This document shows, one piece after another, positions 7,841 to 17,067 of a DNA stretch of 64,000 nucleotides. The notes beneath the pieces were generated by a model. It was not told where the DNA came from, did no database searches, and saw only the letters and a list, made by a program, of their open reading frames with translations. The position numbers were made by a program, and so were the translations under genes. Numbering within the stretch: the stretch's first letter is position 1; each line of letters starts with the position of its first letter. The stretch is from Crocinitomicaceae bacterium (lineage in GTDB: Bacteria > Bacteroidota > Bacteroidia > Flavobacteriales_D > Crocinitomicaceae), in contig JAGNZC010000001.1 in assembly GCA_017984635.1 (NCBI GenBank), positions 87,469-151,468 on the forward strand, in the 5' to 3' direction.

Positions 7841-8917
7841 CTATACATGCACTAAATATTTTTCAGCTATCACAGACCAAACATATTCTTTAGCGGCAAT
7901 TTCTTGCATTTTCTGTCCGTAAAATGGTAAATCAAGTTCATTATGTTTTTCTAGCAACCCTACCAATTGTGCACTATCCTTAAAGAATAGTGCCTGATGA
8001 GCAGTAGTTTCTTCATTGTATTTGACAGCGAAAGCAAAAACAGGTAAGCCTAGTGACATTGCTTCCACTAAAGAGGGATTGGTGCCACCTGCAGAATGGC
8101 CATGAATATAAACTTTGCAACCACATCGAATTTCATTCAAGGTAGTTTGGTTATATATTGGATCCAATAAGTGAATATGCTTTAAAGAATCAAATTTCAG
8201 TCGCATTGTTTTGCCAAACTCACTGTTTTCCCAATTACCGACAATAACAAGTTGTAATGAGTTTTTTCGCGAAAAAGCTTCGAGAATCATTTCAATATTA
8301 TTTTCAGGTTCTATTCGACACACTTTAAAGGCATATTCTTGTTTAAGAAATGGATAGCTCTCTAGTGTTTCCTTACTGAAATTAACTGTCTTTGTATGGT
8401 CACCACCGTAAGGTATATAAACAGAATCTTTTCCATACGTAACTTTAACGTGATTTTGGATTTCAATGTTATCTGCAATAATGGCATCTGCGTATCGTAC
8501 TGCTAACTTTTCAGAGTACTTCAGAAAGCCCTTCGTCAGTTTTCCCCATTTATTGCGTTTCCATTCTAAACCATCAATGTTGACAATGATTTTCTTTTTT
8601 GTAAACAGGCGTACAATGGGCAGAATGCAACAGCCTGAAACACCTAAAATTAAAAGTGTATCTGCAATAAAAAGCGCGTGAACTATAGAAAAAATATCAT
8701 ACGGAATACTTTGAACGCCATTTGCGTGTAAAGGAATATAACGTAAGCGAGCATTATTGTGTTTCTTTACCTTTACTGAATACGATTTACTACTACAGTA
8801 AACAGTAAGTTCTACCCGAGAGGAAAGGTGTTTGCTTAAATATTCTACCAGGGTTTCGAAGCCACCATACTTTGCAGGAATGCCAACGGAACCAATAATT
8901 GCAACTTTTTTAGACAT
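7841..8917 (-). CDS. DUF1972/GT4-type glycosyltransferase
   Basis: This 358-residue protein starts with SKKVAIIGSVGIPAKYGGFE, the hallmark of DUF1972, an N-terminal domain found in rhamnosyl- and other hexosyltransferases of capsule loci. The C-terminal half has the GT-B donor-binding pattern (VCRIEPENNIEMILEAF; GHSAGGTNPSLVEAMSLGLP with the E-x7-E-like element). It should add one sugar of the repeat unit on the cytoplasmic face of the membrane. It overlaps the upstream glycosyltransferase by 8 bp, and the gene after it is the decayed GT26. The final residues (KYLVHV) are slightly abrupt but the length is in the normal range. Confidence 0.9.
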   Translation of the reverse strand: MSKKVAIIGSVGIPAKYGGFETLVEYLSKHLSSRVELTVYCSSKSYSVKVKKHNNARLRYIPLHANGVQSIPYDIFSIVHALFIADTLLILGVSGCCILPIVRLFTKKKIIVNIDGLEWKRNKWGKLTKGFLKYSEKLAVRYADAIIADNIEIQNHVKVTYGKDSVYIPYGGDHTKTVNFSKETLESYPFLKQEYAFKVCRIEPENNIEMILEAFSRKNSLQLVIVGNWENSEFGKTMRLKFDSLKHIHLLDPIYNQTTLNEIRCGCKVYIHGHSAGGTNPSLVEAMSLGLPVFAFAVKYNEETTAHQALFFKDSAQLVGLLEKHNELDLPFYGQKMQEIAAKEYVWSVIAEKYLVHV

Positions 8918-10013
8918 TCAAAAATTTCAGTATTTCAACAGTAAACTTGTCTTCTCTAAAATCAAAGGATCTTTCCTTTGCATTTCGAGATAATTCTAAG
9001 CATGTTTCTGGATTTTGGGAGAGAAATGCTATTTTTTCTGCAATAGCATCTATTTGGTAAGATGAAATTAGATAACCTTCTTTACCGTCAATGACGATTT
9101 CAGATGGACCACCAACAGGAGGAACAATGACTGGAATACCAAAGGAAAGTGCTTCCAAAATTGTCAAGCCAAATGTCTCTAAACATTCATCTATTCGGGA
9201 TAAATTCAAGACGAGGGATGCGTTGCCATAAAAAGGGATTACATCCGCTTGCTGTGGAAAAAAAATAATATTGGAAGGGAGGACTATTTTTTCAAAGAAA
9301 GCGTCTATTTCTTCTTGTGATGCATTCAAGACCAAGGTAAATGTAATTTCTTCTTTGTTTTGCAGTTTTCTTGCAATTTCTATAAATTCAAATACCCCTT
9401 TGTAGGCTTTCATTGAAGATATCATGAGCACATTAAACTTTCCTGTGCAAAAAGGCGAATAGACATGATTTACTGTTGTTTCTGCAAAATTGGAAGGCAG
9501 CGCATTGTACACAACGGATTGGGAAAGCCCATCAAATGACTCCAAATTTTTAACAGAATGAGATACAAATACATTTTTTTGGGAAGTGAAGCGAATTACC
9601 TTTCTCAAAAATAACTTTAATCCTGGAGGAGTAATAGTGGTTTCATGAATGTGGTAAATTACCGGTTTACGCATCAACTTACCGGCTAAAGCGGCACCAA
9701 ATGGTAACATTGTGTTGACATAAATCGTAACATCCTTGCGCCAATATTTAAGTAATTTAACGAATAGTATCGCTTGAGAAAACAGGAAAGAAAACAAGGT
9801 GAAATACCTATTTTCAAAACGTCTGTAACTGAAATTTTGGTGATTGGGTGTGAGGTTCGACAAAAATCCGTTTGTCTGATTTCCAGTATAAAGCGCTATT
9901 TCACTATTTTTGGACTGCACTGCACGCACAACTTGCGACAATACTTTGGGACTGCCACTAAAATCATTGAGGAGATGAACGAAAATAAATTCCGATGAAT
10001 TACGCTTACTCAT
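8910..10013 (-). CDS. Glycosyltransferase, GT4 family
   Basis: This encodes 367 residues of GT-B fold type. The N-terminal acceptor domain contains FVHLLNDFSGSPKVLSQVV and IYHIHETTITPPG. The C-terminal donor domain carries the family signature (DECLETFGLTILEALSFGIP, with the conserved Glu-x7-Glu spacing, then VPPVGGPSEIVIDGKEGYL). It should transfer a sugar from a nucleotide donor to the lipid-linked repeat unit. Linkage and sugar cannot be deduced. It overlaps the upstream kinase-like gene by 4 bp and the downstream glycosyltransferase by 8 bp, so translational coupling is likely. Confidence 0.92.
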   Translation of the reverse strand: MSKRNSSEFIFVHLLNDFSGSPKVLSQVVRAVQSKNSEIALYTGNQTNGFLSNLTPNHQNFSYRRFENRYFTLFSFLFSQAILFVKLLKYWRKDVTIYVNTMLPFGAALAGKLMRKPVIYHIHETTITPPGLKLFLRKVIRFTSQKNVFVSHSVKNLESFDGLSQSVVYNALPSNFAETTVNHVYSPFCTGKFNVLMISSMKAYKGVFEFIEIARKLQNKEEITFTLVLNASQEEIDAFFEKIVLPSNIIFFPQQADVIPFYGNASLVLNLSRIDECLETFGLTILEALSFGIPVIVPPVGGPSEIVIDGKEGYLISSYQIDAIAEKIAFLSQNPETCLELSRNAKERSFDFREDKFTVEILKFLNV

Positions 10014-11050
10014 TTGGAGTGAATGAATTTGAAAAGGCCTAAATAATCAGTTGCTGTTTTTTGCTCTTTGGCAGCATGCCAAAATAGAATTCGCTTAATC
10101 AAATAAAAGTCTAACAAGCACACAAAACTCAGATTTATCTTCAATAGACGTAAATATTCCTGATAAATTTTAATATTATCCTGACTGAAAATAGTTTTGG
10201 TTAATTCTTTGGCTGAAATATAACGTACATTCGGATCGCAATAAAAATTAAACAAATCGAACATTGGCATACCTTGTAAATCCGCCTCTTCAAAGTCAAA
10301 AATCAAGATTTTATCGTAGCGGATGACATTCCATGTTTTAAAATCATTGTGTACCAAACCTAGCGGTAGGATCACTGACTCGGATTTTAATTTCAAATCC
10401 GAAAGATGGTCTTCTAATATTCGAAATTGGGACAGATCAAGATTCTCTAAGGTGTTCAGAAGTTGATCGATATAAGCATGAAACGATATTTCTCCTGATG
10501 GAGAAACCTGAAAGAATTCAACCATAGTTTGCGCTAAACTGTATTTTTCCTTACTCTTTTTTTGAATTTTATTGTTGTTCAGAATAAATGAACAATACTT
10601 ATTTTCAATCTCTGTGAAATCTTGTAGTTCCGAAATTTGAAATGACCTTGGCCTTGTTTTGAATAATGAATAGATCGTTGCTTCATTCTTTACTTTGGCG
10701 TAACTCGTTCCAAAAGCAAATTTCTGAAAGTGTGTATTTTTGTGGTTTACGATTACCTTGTCTCGGGATGGTGAGATCAATACAGCAACATCTTCGTTGA
10801 TGCCAAAATTAATACTGGTGTTAAACGCTTCGTATAAATACAGCTCTATTTGCTCCGCAGTTTTTAATTTTTTCCTGTACAATTTCCCAACTAGAATAGA
10901 ACTCAAACTCAAGCCTATTTTCTTTAGCGTAGTAAGAAATGTTCGAGCTTTAAAAAACTTCAAAGAACGCAACACAAAGGAAAAAGACTTTGTGTTGATA
11001 ATGAAGGTTGCACCGTTAGAACCGGAAAGAATCCAGAAAATACTTTTCAT
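10010..11050 (-). CDS. APH/choline-kinase-like phosphotransferase
   Basis: This encodes 346 residues with the core of an aminoglycoside/choline-kinase-like fold. The catalytic loop is LGLVHNDFKTWNVIRYD (Brenner-type H-x-D-x4-N with Asn in second place) and the metal-binding Asp lies in ILIFDFEEADLQGMPMFDLF. The glycine-rich loop is weak. Such kinases inside polysaccharide loci are thought to phosphorylate a small molecule or sugar that is added to the polymer. The substrate here is unknown, and antibiotic resistance is not suggested by the context. It overlaps both neighbours by 4 bp and lies one gene away from the nucleotidyltransferase/kinase fusion, hinting at a shared modification step. 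Confidence 0.8.
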   Translation of the reverse strand: MKSIFWILSGSNGATFIINTKSFSFVLRSLKFFKARTFLTTLKKIGLSLSSILVGKLYRKKLKTAEQIELYLYEAFNTSINFGINEDVAVLISPSRDKVIVNHKNTHFQKFAFGTSYAKVKNEATIYSLFKTRPRSFQISELQDFTEIENKYCSFILNNNKIQKKSKEKYSLAQTMVEFFQVSPSGEISFHAYIDQLLNTLENLDLSQFRILEDHLSDLKLKSESVILPLGLVHNDFKTWNVIRYDKILIFDFEEADLQGMPMFDLFNFYCDPNVRYISAKELTKTIFSQDNIKIYQEYLRLLKINLSFVCLLDFYLIKRILFWHAAKEQKTATDYLGLFKFIHSK

Positions 11051-12282
11051 TTTTTAGAGTTATCTAATTCAGCAAACAACTCTTCCATAAATACCCCTTT
11101 GGCATCCCAATTAAAAACCTCCCTAATTCTAGCCCTTCCAGCAGAACCCATTTCATCAATTAAGTTAGGTGTTTTTATTAATTTAATTACTGCTTCTGCC
11201 ATATCTTTTGGCATTTGTTCCGGTGAGGAAACAGGTAGTTGAATTGCACTTTTATTGTCTGTAATTATGTCCATTCCCGTCCATTTTAAACATACCACAG
11301 GTAATCCAATTGCCATGGCTTCCATCAGCGCCCAACTCCCCCCCTCACGAAGGCTTGGAAATAAAAAAATGTCAGATTCGATTAATTTCTCCAGAACTTC
11401 TTTACGTGTTATCTCAGAAATAACATTTATTCGATGTTCTAGTTTTAAATTTTTAATCTCTTTGTCAATTTTATATTTTTCAATTCCCGAGCCAATTATA
11501 GTGTATTTTACATTATAGGTTGGCGGTATAAAATCAAATGCTTTTATAGCAGTTAAAATATTTTTAGAAGGCGTTAATCGACCTGTCGAAATTAATTTGA
11601 ATTCATTTTTTCTAAAATCAGTGTTTTGCTTTCTCTTAAAATTAAAAATCTCTCTTTCCATTGCTGTTTCTAGAATAACCCTGGTTTTTTTCCTAAATAG
11701 CTTTGGTATTACTTGTGCTGAATTTTTTGTACGCACTAAAATAATACATGCACTAACGCACGTAATCATGTAAAATGGATTTATAAAAGCTGCTCTATTT
11801 ATGATTTTGCGGACATTTTGAATCATTCTTTGTTTGAGAGGAAGGGCTCTGATAAAAGAATTTGGTTCTCCTTCCCCACCTCCAATTGGGCCCCAAATAA
11901 AAGGGATATTGAAAAAGGGTAAAAATGTAGGCATCCACATACTTCCAAATGTTAAATGCATAGAATAATCAAACTTTTGTTTCTTTTTTAGTTTAAATAT
12001 TAGAGTAATAATTCCTAGTTGCCAGAAGAAATAATAAAAATACAGGCCTTTTGCTTTATTTTTTAATCCCTTTATGAAAGGATGGGTGTCGTAATAATGA
12101 AAAGTTATATTCGGACTAACATCTGATGGTAAGTGTAATTCAATGACTTCCTGATTATTGGATCGGGTTATTACGTGTAGGTGATTTGTTTTCGCCATTT
12201 GTAATACCCAATTCCAGCCAACACCTTGTTCTGAACCTTTTAATGGCTCACAAGCATAAGCACAAACTAAAATTGTTCTCAT
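11047..12282 (-). CDS. Glycosyltransferase, GT4 family
   Basis: This encodes 411 residues. The N-terminus (ILVCAYACEPLKGSEQGVGW) is typical of a GT4 subgroup common in Bacteroidota polysaccharide clusters. The donor site shows LISTGRLTPSKNILTAIKAF and DIFLFPSLREGGSWALMEAM followed by AIGLPVVCLKW, with the two conserved glutamates. The middle includes FIWGPIGGGEGEPNSF and two hydrophobic patches that may hold the enzyme at the membrane. It overlaps both neighbours by 4 bp. It is one of five intact glycosyltransferases, so the repeat unit probably has about five or six sugars including the initiating one. Confidence 0.92.
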   Translation of the reverse strand: MRTILVCAYACEPLKGSEQGVGWNWVLQMAKTNHLHVITRSNNQEVIELHLPSDVSPNITFHYYDTHPFIKGLKNKAKGLYFYYFFWQLGIITLIFKLKKKQKFDYSMHLTFGSMWMPTFLPFFNIPFIWGPIGGGEGEPNSFIRALPLKQRMIQNVRKIINRAAFINPFYMITCVSACIILVRTKNSAQVIPKLFRKKTRVILETAMEREIFNFKRKQNTDFRKNEFKLISTGRLTPSKNILTAIKAFDFIPPTYNVKYTIIGSGIEKYKIDKEIKNLKLEHRINVISEITRKEVLEKLIESDIFLFPSLREGGSWALMEAMAIGLPVVCLKWTGMDIITDNKSAIQLPVSSPEQMPKDMAEAVIKLIKTPNLIDEMGSAGRARIREVFNWDAKGVFMEELFAELDNSKK

Positions 12283-13664
12283 TTTAAAACTGTGGTGAAT
12301 TTTTCAATTATAATCTTCATGGCTTCATTCACAATCTCTCCGGGAGATTGTGAAGCATCCAAAACAACAAATCTTTTATCCGACTTAGCCAATTTAGAAA
12401 ATTCACCAAGTTGTCTATTAATTTCATCGATTGTTAATTCTTGCTTTCGATTATAAATTGTTTCTGCATCTGTTAACAAAACGAATACGATACGTGGTTG
12501 CATAACAGTTTTGGAGAAAACTTTTCGAATCCAATAAGGCAAATTAATTCGAGAGCGGTGGGGATCAATTAAAAAATCATATATATAGCGATCGTAAATG
12601 GTAAATCTGTCAAACTGCACATCTTTACGAAGTTTGAATGGAACACCTATTAAATAATCTACCCAATAATAAGTCATTCTAATAAAGGAGCTACTAAACC
12701 CGGCTGGTTTAGCCCTGTGAGGGTTGGTAAAATCCTTATCTTCCTTCATTACCTTAGCTTTTTCGCCAACAGCTCCAAGGTTCGGTAATATAGTTGGGCG
12801 ATGATGATAGACATGGGATTTTGATTCTTCGGACACGTTATAAAATGCAATAGCTTTTACAAGACCTTCAATAAATGTAGATTTACCAGTACCATCTGCA
12901 CCTAAAACGGCAATGAAATTTTGAAATTTTCTAGGACAATAAATTATTCTATGTGTTTTTTCTAGTAAAAACTTTAAAACATTATACGTCGTTTGGAAAG
13001 GATTTTTAAAAAAAACTCGCGTTTTAGAAATTTTTGATATTTTTTTTGCGATTGTGATAATAGTTTCGTAATCATGATTCGATAAACAATCGATTATTAT
13101 ACCACTCATTTTATCACCCAATGTAGTTTTTACTATTGCATTAATTTCAGCTTCATGCTTTTGGTAAATGAGCTTGATTTTTTCTTTATACTGCGGTTTT
13201 AACTGCTTAGTTCCGATTACTTTATAATACAATAGCATAATTGCATCATATTTCTCATTTAATACCCTGAAATTCTTGAATTCTATCGTTTGGTTATACA
13301 ATTCAGTAAATGAAAATATTTCAAAACCTTTTGAAAGATAACCCTCAATCAAGTCAATGTGAATGGAGAACTCCTTGTTATAATCCATACCATAAATGCA
13401 ATGAACCCTTTCGTATTTTACCATACGATAATGTGAGATACCGAATTTGAAAAGTATTTCTTTTAATAGAGTAAATGATCGCTTATAGGAACCAGGTTCA
13501 ATAATTATATCGATATCCTTTGAATTGTTTATTTGTGGTAACCCTTCAAAATTTCTTAAAATAAAGTACCTAATATGATTATCATTCATACGAACAATAA
13601 ATTCTGAAAAAATATCAGAATGCACATTGGTCCAGGTACTTTGCTTTGTATTAAATTGAGTCAT
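12279..13664 (-). CDS. Nucleotidyltransferase-like / thymidylate-kinase-like fusion protein
   Basis: This encodes 461 residues in two parts. The N-terminal part (about 20-120) has FILRNFEGLPQINNSKDIDI, then HIDLIEGYLSKGFE; the D-I-D motif with a later Asp resembles minimal nucleotidyltransferases. The C-terminal part (about 240-455) is a P-loop kinase of thymidylate-kinase type: Walker A LGADGTGKSTFIEGL, an Asp-Arg-Tyr element (TIYDRYIYDFLIDPHR) and a lid-like ELTIDEINRQLGEF. Proteins of this build occur in polysaccharide clusters and their substrates are unknown. They are unlikely to make dTMP for DNA. It sits 3 bp after the acetyltransferase gene and overlaps the next gene by 4 bp. Confidence 0.75.
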   Translation of the reverse strand: MTQFNTKQSTWTNVHSDIFSEFIVRMNDNHIRYFILRNFEGLPQINNSKDIDIIIEPGSYKRSFTLLKEILFKFGISHYRMVKYERVHCIYGMDYNKEFSIHIDLIEGYLSKGFEIFSFTELYNQTIEFKNFRVLNEKYDAIMLLYYKVIGTKQLKPQYKEKIKLIYQKHEAEINAIVKTTLGDKMSGIIIDCLSNHDYETIITIAKKISKISKTRVFFKNPFQTTYNVLKFLLEKTHRIIYCPRKFQNFIAVLGADGTGKSTFIEGLVKAIAFYNVSEESKSHVYHHRPTILPNLGAVGEKAKVMKEDKDFTNPHRAKPAGFSSSFIRMTYYWVDYLIGVPFKLRKDVQFDRFTIYDRYIYDFLIDPHRSRINLPYWIRKVFSKTVMQPRIVFVLLTDAETIYNRKQELTIDEINRQLGEFSKLAKSDKRFVVLDASQSPGEIVNEAMKIIIEKFTTVLK

Positions 13665-13667
13665 TGT

Positions 13668-14234
13668 TTATATGAAATTATCTCTATAGGATAAAGTCGC
13701 ATCATCAACAGGGATTATTTTTCCGGGATTCCCAATCACTAATGAATTTGCAGGTACATCAAAATTCACGAAAGAATTCGGAGCAATCATCGAGTTATCT
13801 CCAATCTTACAATTTCCGATTATCGATGCATTCGCTCCTACAAAAACACCATCTCCTATAGTTGGTGATCCTTGATTTTTTCCTCTACGATTACTCCCAA
13901 TTGTAACATCTTTAAAAATCGTTACATTCGAACCTATTACAGCCAAGGGATTTATTGCGATTGCTCCAAAATGAATGAGTCTAAACCCTGGACCAATCTG
14001 AGTTTGATAGGGAATATCATAACCATATTTTATGGTGTAATATCTTAATATAGGATAACATAAATATGAGATTAAACTTCGTTTATGTTTAAAATGATAT
14101 GTAAATCTCAGCAAAAATACATATCGAAATTCACTTTTATGTAAATGAGTAATAATGCTAAGAAAATTAACATTCTTTCCAATTATTCGATATAAATCTT
14201 TTTGTATAATTTCTTTAGTTTTCATTTCAACCAA
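13668..14234 (-). CDS. Serine O-acetyltransferase-like (left-handed beta-helix) acetyltransferase
   Basis: This encodes 188 residues. After a helical N-terminus comes a run of hexapeptide repeats (GAIAINPLAVIGSNVTIFKD; IGDGVFVGANASIIGNCKIG) that forms a left-handed beta-helix. HFGAIAINP contains the His expected in CysE-like enzymes. In polysaccharide loci such proteins normally O- or N-acetylate a sugar with acetyl-CoA as donor, so I favour this over cysteine synthesis. The start overlaps the end of the GT32 gene by 13 bp, consistent with tight co-expression. Confidence 0.88.
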   Translation of the reverse strand: MVEMKTKEIIQKDLYRIIGKNVNFLSIITHLHKSEFRYVFLLRFTYHFKHKRSLISYLCYPILRYYTIKYGYDIPYQTQIGPGFRLIHFGAIAINPLAVIGSNVTIFKDVTIGSNRRGKNQGSPTIGDGVFVGANASIIGNCKIGDNSMIAPNSFVNFDVPANSLVIGNPGKIIPVDDATLSYRDNFI

Positions 14235-14998
14235 TTTCTAATTTTATTTTCAATTTTTTTGGTTTTATCCTTACTTATCACTTTTGATAATATATTTATT
14301 GCAATTCTTAAAATCGGTCGACAAACCTCAATCCAGAAAATATTTTGCCCTCTTTTCTTTTGCCTTTCAGTAAGCCAACTACCTTCAAAATGATGGATTG
14401 CAACAGTGTTTTCAGTAATTCTAAATTGACCTTCTTTTATTTTTTTGGGAAAGAAATAATCTCGGGGGTATATATGAATACCAGAAGTTAATTGTTCTTC
14501 GCCATTAAAGTCTATTTTATATTGTTTTAATATTTCTGCCAATATGGAAGGATTGGCAGTAATTTGTATATCTCCACTTTTTGAAATAAAAGACAACTCT
14601 TTATAGTGATTAGCAAAATCTATAAATATTTTATGATTTGGTACACTAGCCATCATTGCAGTACCTATAAAGGTTTTGTTTTCAAAACCTAAAATAACAT
14701 TGTCATTTTTTAATAGTTCTTCAAAACCAGAAAATACTTCTAAATCTGTATCTAAATAAATCCCGCCATATTCTGTTAATACATGAGCTCTTGCTAAATC
14801 ACTAACAAAAGCATAATACCTATTATCATAGGCTTGTTTTGCAAAATGATGATTATTTAAATCAAAAGTTCCCTCATTCCAAAACATTAATTTATAATCA
14901 GGTAAAAATCTTCGCCACGATTCAATACATTTTAATTCTAAATCTGGAATAGGCTTTGGACCAAACCAACAATAATGTATTATTTTAGGTATTTCCAT
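14222..14998 (-). CDS. GT32-type glycosyltransferase
   Basis: This encodes 258 residues beginning with PKIIHYCWFGPKPIPDLELK, the typical N-terminus of the sugar-binding-region DXD (GT32, capsular polysaccharide synthesis) family. The DXD motif is in YGGIYLDTDLEVFSGF, which coordinates the nucleotide-sugar metal. A downstream HHFEGSW element is also typical. It adds one sugar of the repeat unit. The start ATG shares its A with the TAA of the polymerase gene (TAATG), and its end overlaps the acetyltransferase start. Confidence 0.92.
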   Translation of the reverse strand: MEIPKIIHYCWFGPKPIPDLELKCIESWRRFLPDYKLMFWNEGTFDLNNHHFAKQAYDNRYYAFVSDLARAHVLTEYGGIYLDTDLEVFSGFEELLKNDNVILGFENKTFIGTAMMASVPNHKIFIDFANHYKELSFISKSGDIQITANPSILAEILKQYKIDFNGEEQLTSGIHIYPRDYFFPKKIKEGQFRITENTVAIHHFEGSWLTERQKKRGQNIFWIEVCRPILRIAINILSKVISKDKTKKIENKIRNWLK

Positions 14999-16188
14999 TA
15001 TACAATTTTGAATTTGGTTTTATAAAAAGACATGGTAAACAACAAAACCATACACAACCAAACAATTTGACTATTTATTCCACTTAAAAAAACCAATAAA
15101 AACCAAAATACATAGGTAAAATAATCCTTTCGATTGATTGAAATCTTTAAGCTTGTAATCAGCAAAAGAATAAAAGACAAGAATCCATATTCGTACCACA
15201 CCAGAAAAAAACCACCTCCCGAAACGTTGTCACCTCCTCCAGGCATATACTTGTACATGAATGTGGAAACCGTGTCCACACCATGCCCCAATACCCCATT
15301 GAGATCGGAGAAATTCAAGAATTGAACAAGAGTTAAAAAAGGAACTACTCTAAACGAAGCACTGTGGTCTGCTTCTATTATTTTTTCTGGATTAAGTGTC
15401 AAAGTAGCTTGAAAAAAAGCAACCGTTCTGTCGATGGAAGTAAATCCTACCTGGTCAAATAACACAAACAAAACAATCAATAAGACAAACAAAGGGAAAA
15501 TATTTTTCTTGCTAATTACTTTTAATAGAACGATGGGGATAAATAAAAAAGCAGTACTACTTCCCATGGTGATCATAGTCCAAAAGAATGCCAGCCAAAC
15601 CCATTTATCGTTCCATAAATCCTCCGAAAGACTGTATTTTCGTTTGAATTTTATTTCACTCATACTCAAGTAGCAAAACATCAACAAAGCCATGATTCTT
15701 GCGGAATGTGAAGGTTCAGAAGATAAGCTATTCAATTTCCAAGGTTCGACAGGGTTATAATTACTCAAATTAAAAATTGGCAAACCCGTTAACACACAAA
15801 ATTGTTGAACAAGCAGTACCAGAAAGTAAGCAAAAATCAAAAAGCGAATGAGTTTGTAAAAATGAAAAGCACTGAAAAAATTGGCATGAAGGAGTCTATT
15901 ATAGGCCATAAAAGTCAAAAAGAACATCCACGAATAGAGAATGGTTGACCAACGGAGACTTTCCGGATGGAGTAAGACAGGCCCCAACGCAAGACTAGCT
16001 GCTGTCAATAGTATCCATACATCCAATTTTTGGTATTGGTTGTAAGCAAAAATGATAATCGGTGAAAGAAACATCACACCAATCAAGAGAAGATTTCTAT
16101 TGTCATCACCCAATGCAAATGCCGGCGCAATTGCTAAAGATGTAATAATTAGATAGATGAAAAACCTATTTGCTTTTAAAGAAATCAT
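14998..16188 (-). CDS. wzy: Wzy-type O-antigen/capsule polymerase
   Basis: This encodes 396 residues, almost entirely hydrophobic, with about eleven membrane segments and one larger periplasmic loop in the second half (containing ADHSASFRVVPF and LGHGVDTVSTFMYKYMPGGG). This is the layout of Wzy/Wzx-dependent polymerases and O-antigen ligases; the family diverges so far that topology and context carry the call. In this locus, with Wzx, Wza and Wzc, polymerase is the natural role. It overlaps the GT2 gene upstream by 4 bp and the GT32 gene downstream by one base. Confidence 0.82.
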   Translation of the reverse strand: MISLKANRFFIYLIITSLAIAPAFALGDDNRNLLLIGVMFLSPIIIFAYNQYQKLDVWILLTAASLALGPVLLHPESLRWSTILYSWMFFLTFMAYNRLLHANFFSAFHFYKLIRFLIFAYFLVLLVQQFCVLTGLPIFNLSNYNPVEPWKLNSLSSEPSHSARIMALLMFCYLSMSEIKFKRKYSLSEDLWNDKWVWLAFFWTMITMGSSTAFLFIPIVLLKVISKKNIFPLFVLLIVLFVLFDQVGFTSIDRTVAFFQATLTLNPEKIIEADHSASFRVVPFLTLVQFLNFSDLNGVLGHGVDTVSTFMYKYMPGGGDNVSGGGFFLVWYEYGFLSFILLLITSLKISINRKDYFTYVFWFLLVFLSGINSQIVWLCMVLLFTMSFYKTKFKIV

Positions 16189-17066
16189 TTCTTCAATTTA
16201 TTTTTTACTTGAAAGACTAAGTTCATCTCCAACAGAGATAGCCACATCAAAGGCTTTAGCACTTCAGCTTTGATTTTTCCGTTTTTTCGGCATACGCGTG
16301 TAAACTCTAATACGCTTGTATACAGCAATTTATATTTACCGACACTACTGTGAAAACTATTGATTGTTTTAGAGTGGGCATGAATATAGGTTTGGTCTAA
16401 TACAATATAATTTTTCCAACTTTTAGTATGCGCAGCAACAGTAATAAATCGTTCTTCCACAAATAAAAAGGTGTTTGTATAAAAAAAACCTAAGGCTTTA
16501 AATCGTTCAAACGAAGAAAACATAAAACTACCAGGTACTAAATCCACTTCCATGGCATTTTTACCTGTGGTATCTTGAAAAGCTCTAATTTTTCGTCGGT
16601 GAAAAAGCTTAAAAAAATAAAAAAGGTTTACACAATCATCCAGAAAGTTATTCATACTGTAAACTGGAACTTCTTTGTTGTTTACATCCAATTGTTTTGG
16701 AGCAATAATTGCAGCTTGTTCTAATTGTTTGTACTTTTCAATAAGTCTTTCAAAACAATCGTTTTCGAGAACAACGTCATTGTTCAAGATGGCTACATAT
16801 TCTGGATGAACGTTTTTGTCTAAATAATCTAATCCAATGTTATTTCCCTTCGCATATCCGAGATTGGAGACGGTTTGTAAAACTTTCACATTCTTATAAG
16901 TTGACTCAAGTGGAATTAATTGTTCGTAAGAATTGTTTGGAGAAAAATTGTCTACAATTAGAACAAACAAGTCATTAACAATTGATTGTTTTTGGAGCTC
17001 ATTAACGAGATTAATTGTATCTTGAAAAGAATTGTAATTGAGTATTACGACTGCTAAATCTGTCAC
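16185..17066 (-). CDS. GT2 family glycosyltransferase (rhamnosyltransferase-like)
   Basis: This encodes 293 residues of GT-A fold. The N-terminus LAVVILNYNSFQDTINLV, then VLIVDNFSPNNS and LGYAKGNNIGLDYL, is typical of the WbbL-like branch of GT2. The DXD equivalent is in YVAILNNDVVLENDCF. VDLVPGSFMFSSFERF follows as the acceptor-side motif and FLFVEERFITV as the catalytic-base region. Members often move rhamnose but the sugar is not certain. It begins two bases after the flippase stop and overlaps the polymerase by 4 bp. Confidence 0.92.
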   Translation of the reverse strand: MTDLAVVILNYNSFQDTINLVNELQKQSIVNDLFVLIVDNFSPNNSYEQLIPLESTYKNVKVLQTVSNLGYAKGNNIGLDYLDKNVHPEYVAILNNDVVLENDCFERLIEKYKQLEQAAIIAPKQLDVNNKEVPVYSMNNFLDDCVNLFYFFKLFHRRKIRAFQDTTGKNAMEVDLVPGSFMFSSFERFKALGFFYTNTFLFVEERFITVAAHTKSWKNYIVLDQTYIHAHSKTINSFHSSVGKYKLLYTSVLEFTRVCRKNGKIKAEVLKPLMWLSLLEMNLVFQVKNKLKK

Positions 17067-17067
17067 T

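Noticed and set aside
10010..11050. Aminoglycoside resistance gene
   Set aside because: Only the general APH fold motifs are present, and the gene is embedded with 4-bp overlaps in a polysaccharide operon, so a role in polymer modification is more likely.
12279..13664. Housekeeping thymidylate kinase (tmk)
   Set aside because: The kinase part is fused to a nucleotidyltransferase-like domain, is much longer than Tmk and lies in a polysaccharide operon.
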